Shown piece after piece: positions 6,763 through 7,443 of a DNA stretch of 7,443 nucleotides (positions within the stretch are counted from its first letter, which is position 1; each line of letters starts with the position of its first letter). The DNA is taken from the NCBI GenBank assembly GCA_027021325.1, contig JALUUN010000522.1, forward strand, positions 1-7,443, in the 5' to 3' direction. The DNA comes from Planctomycetota bacterium. Lineage in GTDB: Bacteria > Planctomycetota > UBA1135. The notes below the pieces were generated by a model. It did not search any database, had not been told where the DNA came from, and worked only from the letters and a program-made list of their open reading frames with translations. The translations under genes were made by a program, and so were the position numbers.

Positions 6763-6786
6763 GGGCCAGGGGGGGCCCGGGGAGCC
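6755..6786 (-). promoter_or_regulatory. Strong hairpin spanning the yajC-yraN gap and the yraN start codon
   Basis: On the minus strand GGCTCC-C-CGGGCC, a loop CCCCCT, then GGCCCG-T-GGAGCC form a 12-bp stem, all G-C or A-T pairs, with one C/T mismatch. The GTG start of yraN (6762-6760) lies in the 3' arm, so the folded RNA would hide it. No T run follows, so it is not a standard terminator. It could limit yraN translation or cause partial termination after yajC. No function has been shown. Confidence 0.4.
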
Positions 6787-6793
6787 GCCCGCT

Positions 6794-7291
6794 TCAGGAG
6801 GCCGCCGCCGCCGGCGCCTTCTCCTTCGCGGCGCCCGCTTCGGAGCCCTTCTCCTTGGAGGACGCGATGCGGGCGATGGCGTTACGGTCCACCTTCAGCC
6901 GCACCTGGTCGTCCACCTTGAGGGTCAGGGTCTGATCGTCCAGGCGCGCCACGGTGCCGTGGATGCCGCCGGTCGTGACCACCTGGTCGCCCTTCTGGAT
7001 CGCCCCGAGCATGGCCGCACGCTCCTTCTGGCGCTTGCGCTCCGGACGGATCACGAACAGCCACATGAACAGGAACAGGACCCCGAAGATCCACAGGCTG
7101 CTGAAGGGCGAGGGCGGATCGGGATTCGGGGCGCCACCCGGAGCGCCGTCGGCCTGGGTGCCGGCGGCGGCGCCCCCGGAAGGAGCGGCGGCGGGGGGAG
7201 GCTCCCCGGGGCTGCCGCTTCCCGGGCCGGTGGCCGGGGGCAGGTCCTGTTGCAGGGCGGGGAGAAGGAAGTCGAAGGGGGCTTCGTGCAT
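6794..7291 (-). CDS. yajC: Preprotein translocase subunit YajC
   Basis: YajC is the small inner-membrane accessory of the SecDF-YajC complex that assists SecYEG-driven export. From the ATG at 7291 the protein has 165 residues. A Pro/Ala/Gly-rich stretch of roughly 60 residues precedes a single transmembrane segment (SSLWIFGVLFLFMWLFVIRP). The family's cytoplasmic block follows: RPERKRQKERAAML, then KGDQVVTTGGIHGTVARLDD and a VRLKVDRNAIARI strand, ending in a Lys/Glu/Ala tail. The core is typical, but the N-terminal extension makes it longer than the usual 85-120 residues. A GTG at 7312, seven codons upstream in frame, is an alternative start; neither start has a clear Shine-Dalgarno sequence. 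yraN follows it. secD and secF, its common neighbours, are not in the window. Confidence 0.93.
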   Translation of the reverse strand: MHEAPFDFLLPALQQDLPPATGPGSGSPGEPPPAAAPSGGAAAGTQADGAPGGAPNPDPPSPFSSLWIFGVLFLFMWLFVIRPERKRQKERAAMLGAIQKGDQVVTTGGIHGTVARLDDQTLTLKVDDQVRLKVDRNAIARIASSKEKGSEAGAAKEKAPAAAAS

Positions 7292-7322
7292 GGCGGACTC
7301 GCGCAATCCCACCCGGACTGCG

Positions 7323-7340
7323 AGAATGACCCGGCATTCT
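7323..7340. promoter_or_regulatory. Inverted repeat in the divergent yajC/mnmA intergenic region
   Basis: AGAATG (7323-7328) and CATTCT (7335-7340) are perfect inverted arms around a 6-base spacer, in the only divergent intergenic region of the window (about 60 bases). The right arm overlaps TAGAAT read on the minus strand (7341-7336), a 5-of-6 match to a sigma-70 -10 box for yajC; no convincing -35 element lies at the right distance. It could be an operator or chance. Confidence 0.3.
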
Positions 7341-7351
7341 AGCGACGCCCC

Positions 7352-7443
7352 ATGGCCCGGACCCGCGTTCTCGCCGCCCTCTCCGGAGGGGTGGACTCCT
7401 CGGTGGCGGCCCTGCTCCTGAAGCAGCAGGGCTACGAGGTGAT
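7352..7443 (+). CDS. mnmA: tRNA-specific 2-thiouridylase MnmA (5' part only)
   Basis: Only the first 30 codons are present; the gene runs off the window. The start MARTRVLAAL is followed by the ATP-pyrophosphatase PP-loop SGGVDSSVAALLLKQQGYEV (11-30), the characteristic opening of MnmA, which activates U34 with ATP and inserts sulfur to give 2-thiouridine in tRNA-Lys, tRNA-Glu and tRNA-Gln. The start is well fixed: an in-frame TAG lies 12 bases upstream (7340-7342) with no other start codon between. No Shine-Dalgarno sequence is seen. It is divergent from yajC. Other PP-loop enzymes share SGGVDSS, but the KQQGYEV continuation favours MnmA. Confidence 0.9.
   Translation, partial: MARTRVLAALSGGVDSSVAALLLKQQGYEV

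Noticed and set aside
4469..7342. 957-codon plus-strand frame across lipoprotein, yraN and yajC
   Set aside because: It is a shadow frame: it crosses three better supported genes and is almost wholly low complexity.

Overview
This is a very GC-rich bacterial chromosomal window, packed almost end to end with housekeeping genes. It holds eight recognisable genes and no gene-free stretch over 300 bases. I see no mobile element, CRISPR array, tRNA or rRNA. The best taxonomic hint is a small prepilin-like protein with an exact H-X9-DG C-terminal motif, a signature common in Planctomycetota and other PVC-group bacteria. The short-type S-adenosylhomocysteinase and the Pro/Ala/Gly-rich N-terminus of YajC fit that kind of lineage. 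The assignment is inference, not proof.

Layout. Five plus-strand genes run head to tail from 66 to 6416: S-adenosylhomocysteinase (ahcY), an H-X9-DG pseudopilin, the tRNA methylthiotransferase miaB, the bifunctional riboflavin enzyme ribD, and an uncharacterised TPR-like putative lipoprotein with an HEAGH zinc-protease-like motif. Gaps are 11 and 6 bases, then a 4-base ATGA overlap (miaB/ribD) and a 4-base GTGA overlap (ribD/lipoprotein), so a single operon is likely. Converging on it from the right is a minus-strand pair, yajC followed by yraN. The conserved part of yraN runs into the last bases of the lipoprotein gene, and no in-frame stop follows it for several kilobases. At the right edge, mnmA (tRNA 2-thiouridylase) starts on the plus strand, divergent from yajC, and is cut by the window end after 30 codons.

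Functional links. MiaB consumes S-adenosylmethionine and releases S-adenosylhomocysteine, which AhcY hydrolyses, so a SAM-economy link is plausible. MiaB and MnmA are both sulfur-inserting tRNA modification enzymes. RibD makes a riboflavin precursor. YajC is the accessory Sec translocon subunit. The pseudopilin and the HEAGH protein are the two genes whose roles are not known.

Points most worth checking: the HEAGH protein as a possible uncharacterised metallopeptidase family; yraN lacking a stop codon; a 12-bp hairpin that contains the yraN start codon; an enlarged zinc-site loop in RibD; and a small inverted repeat between yajC and mnmA.
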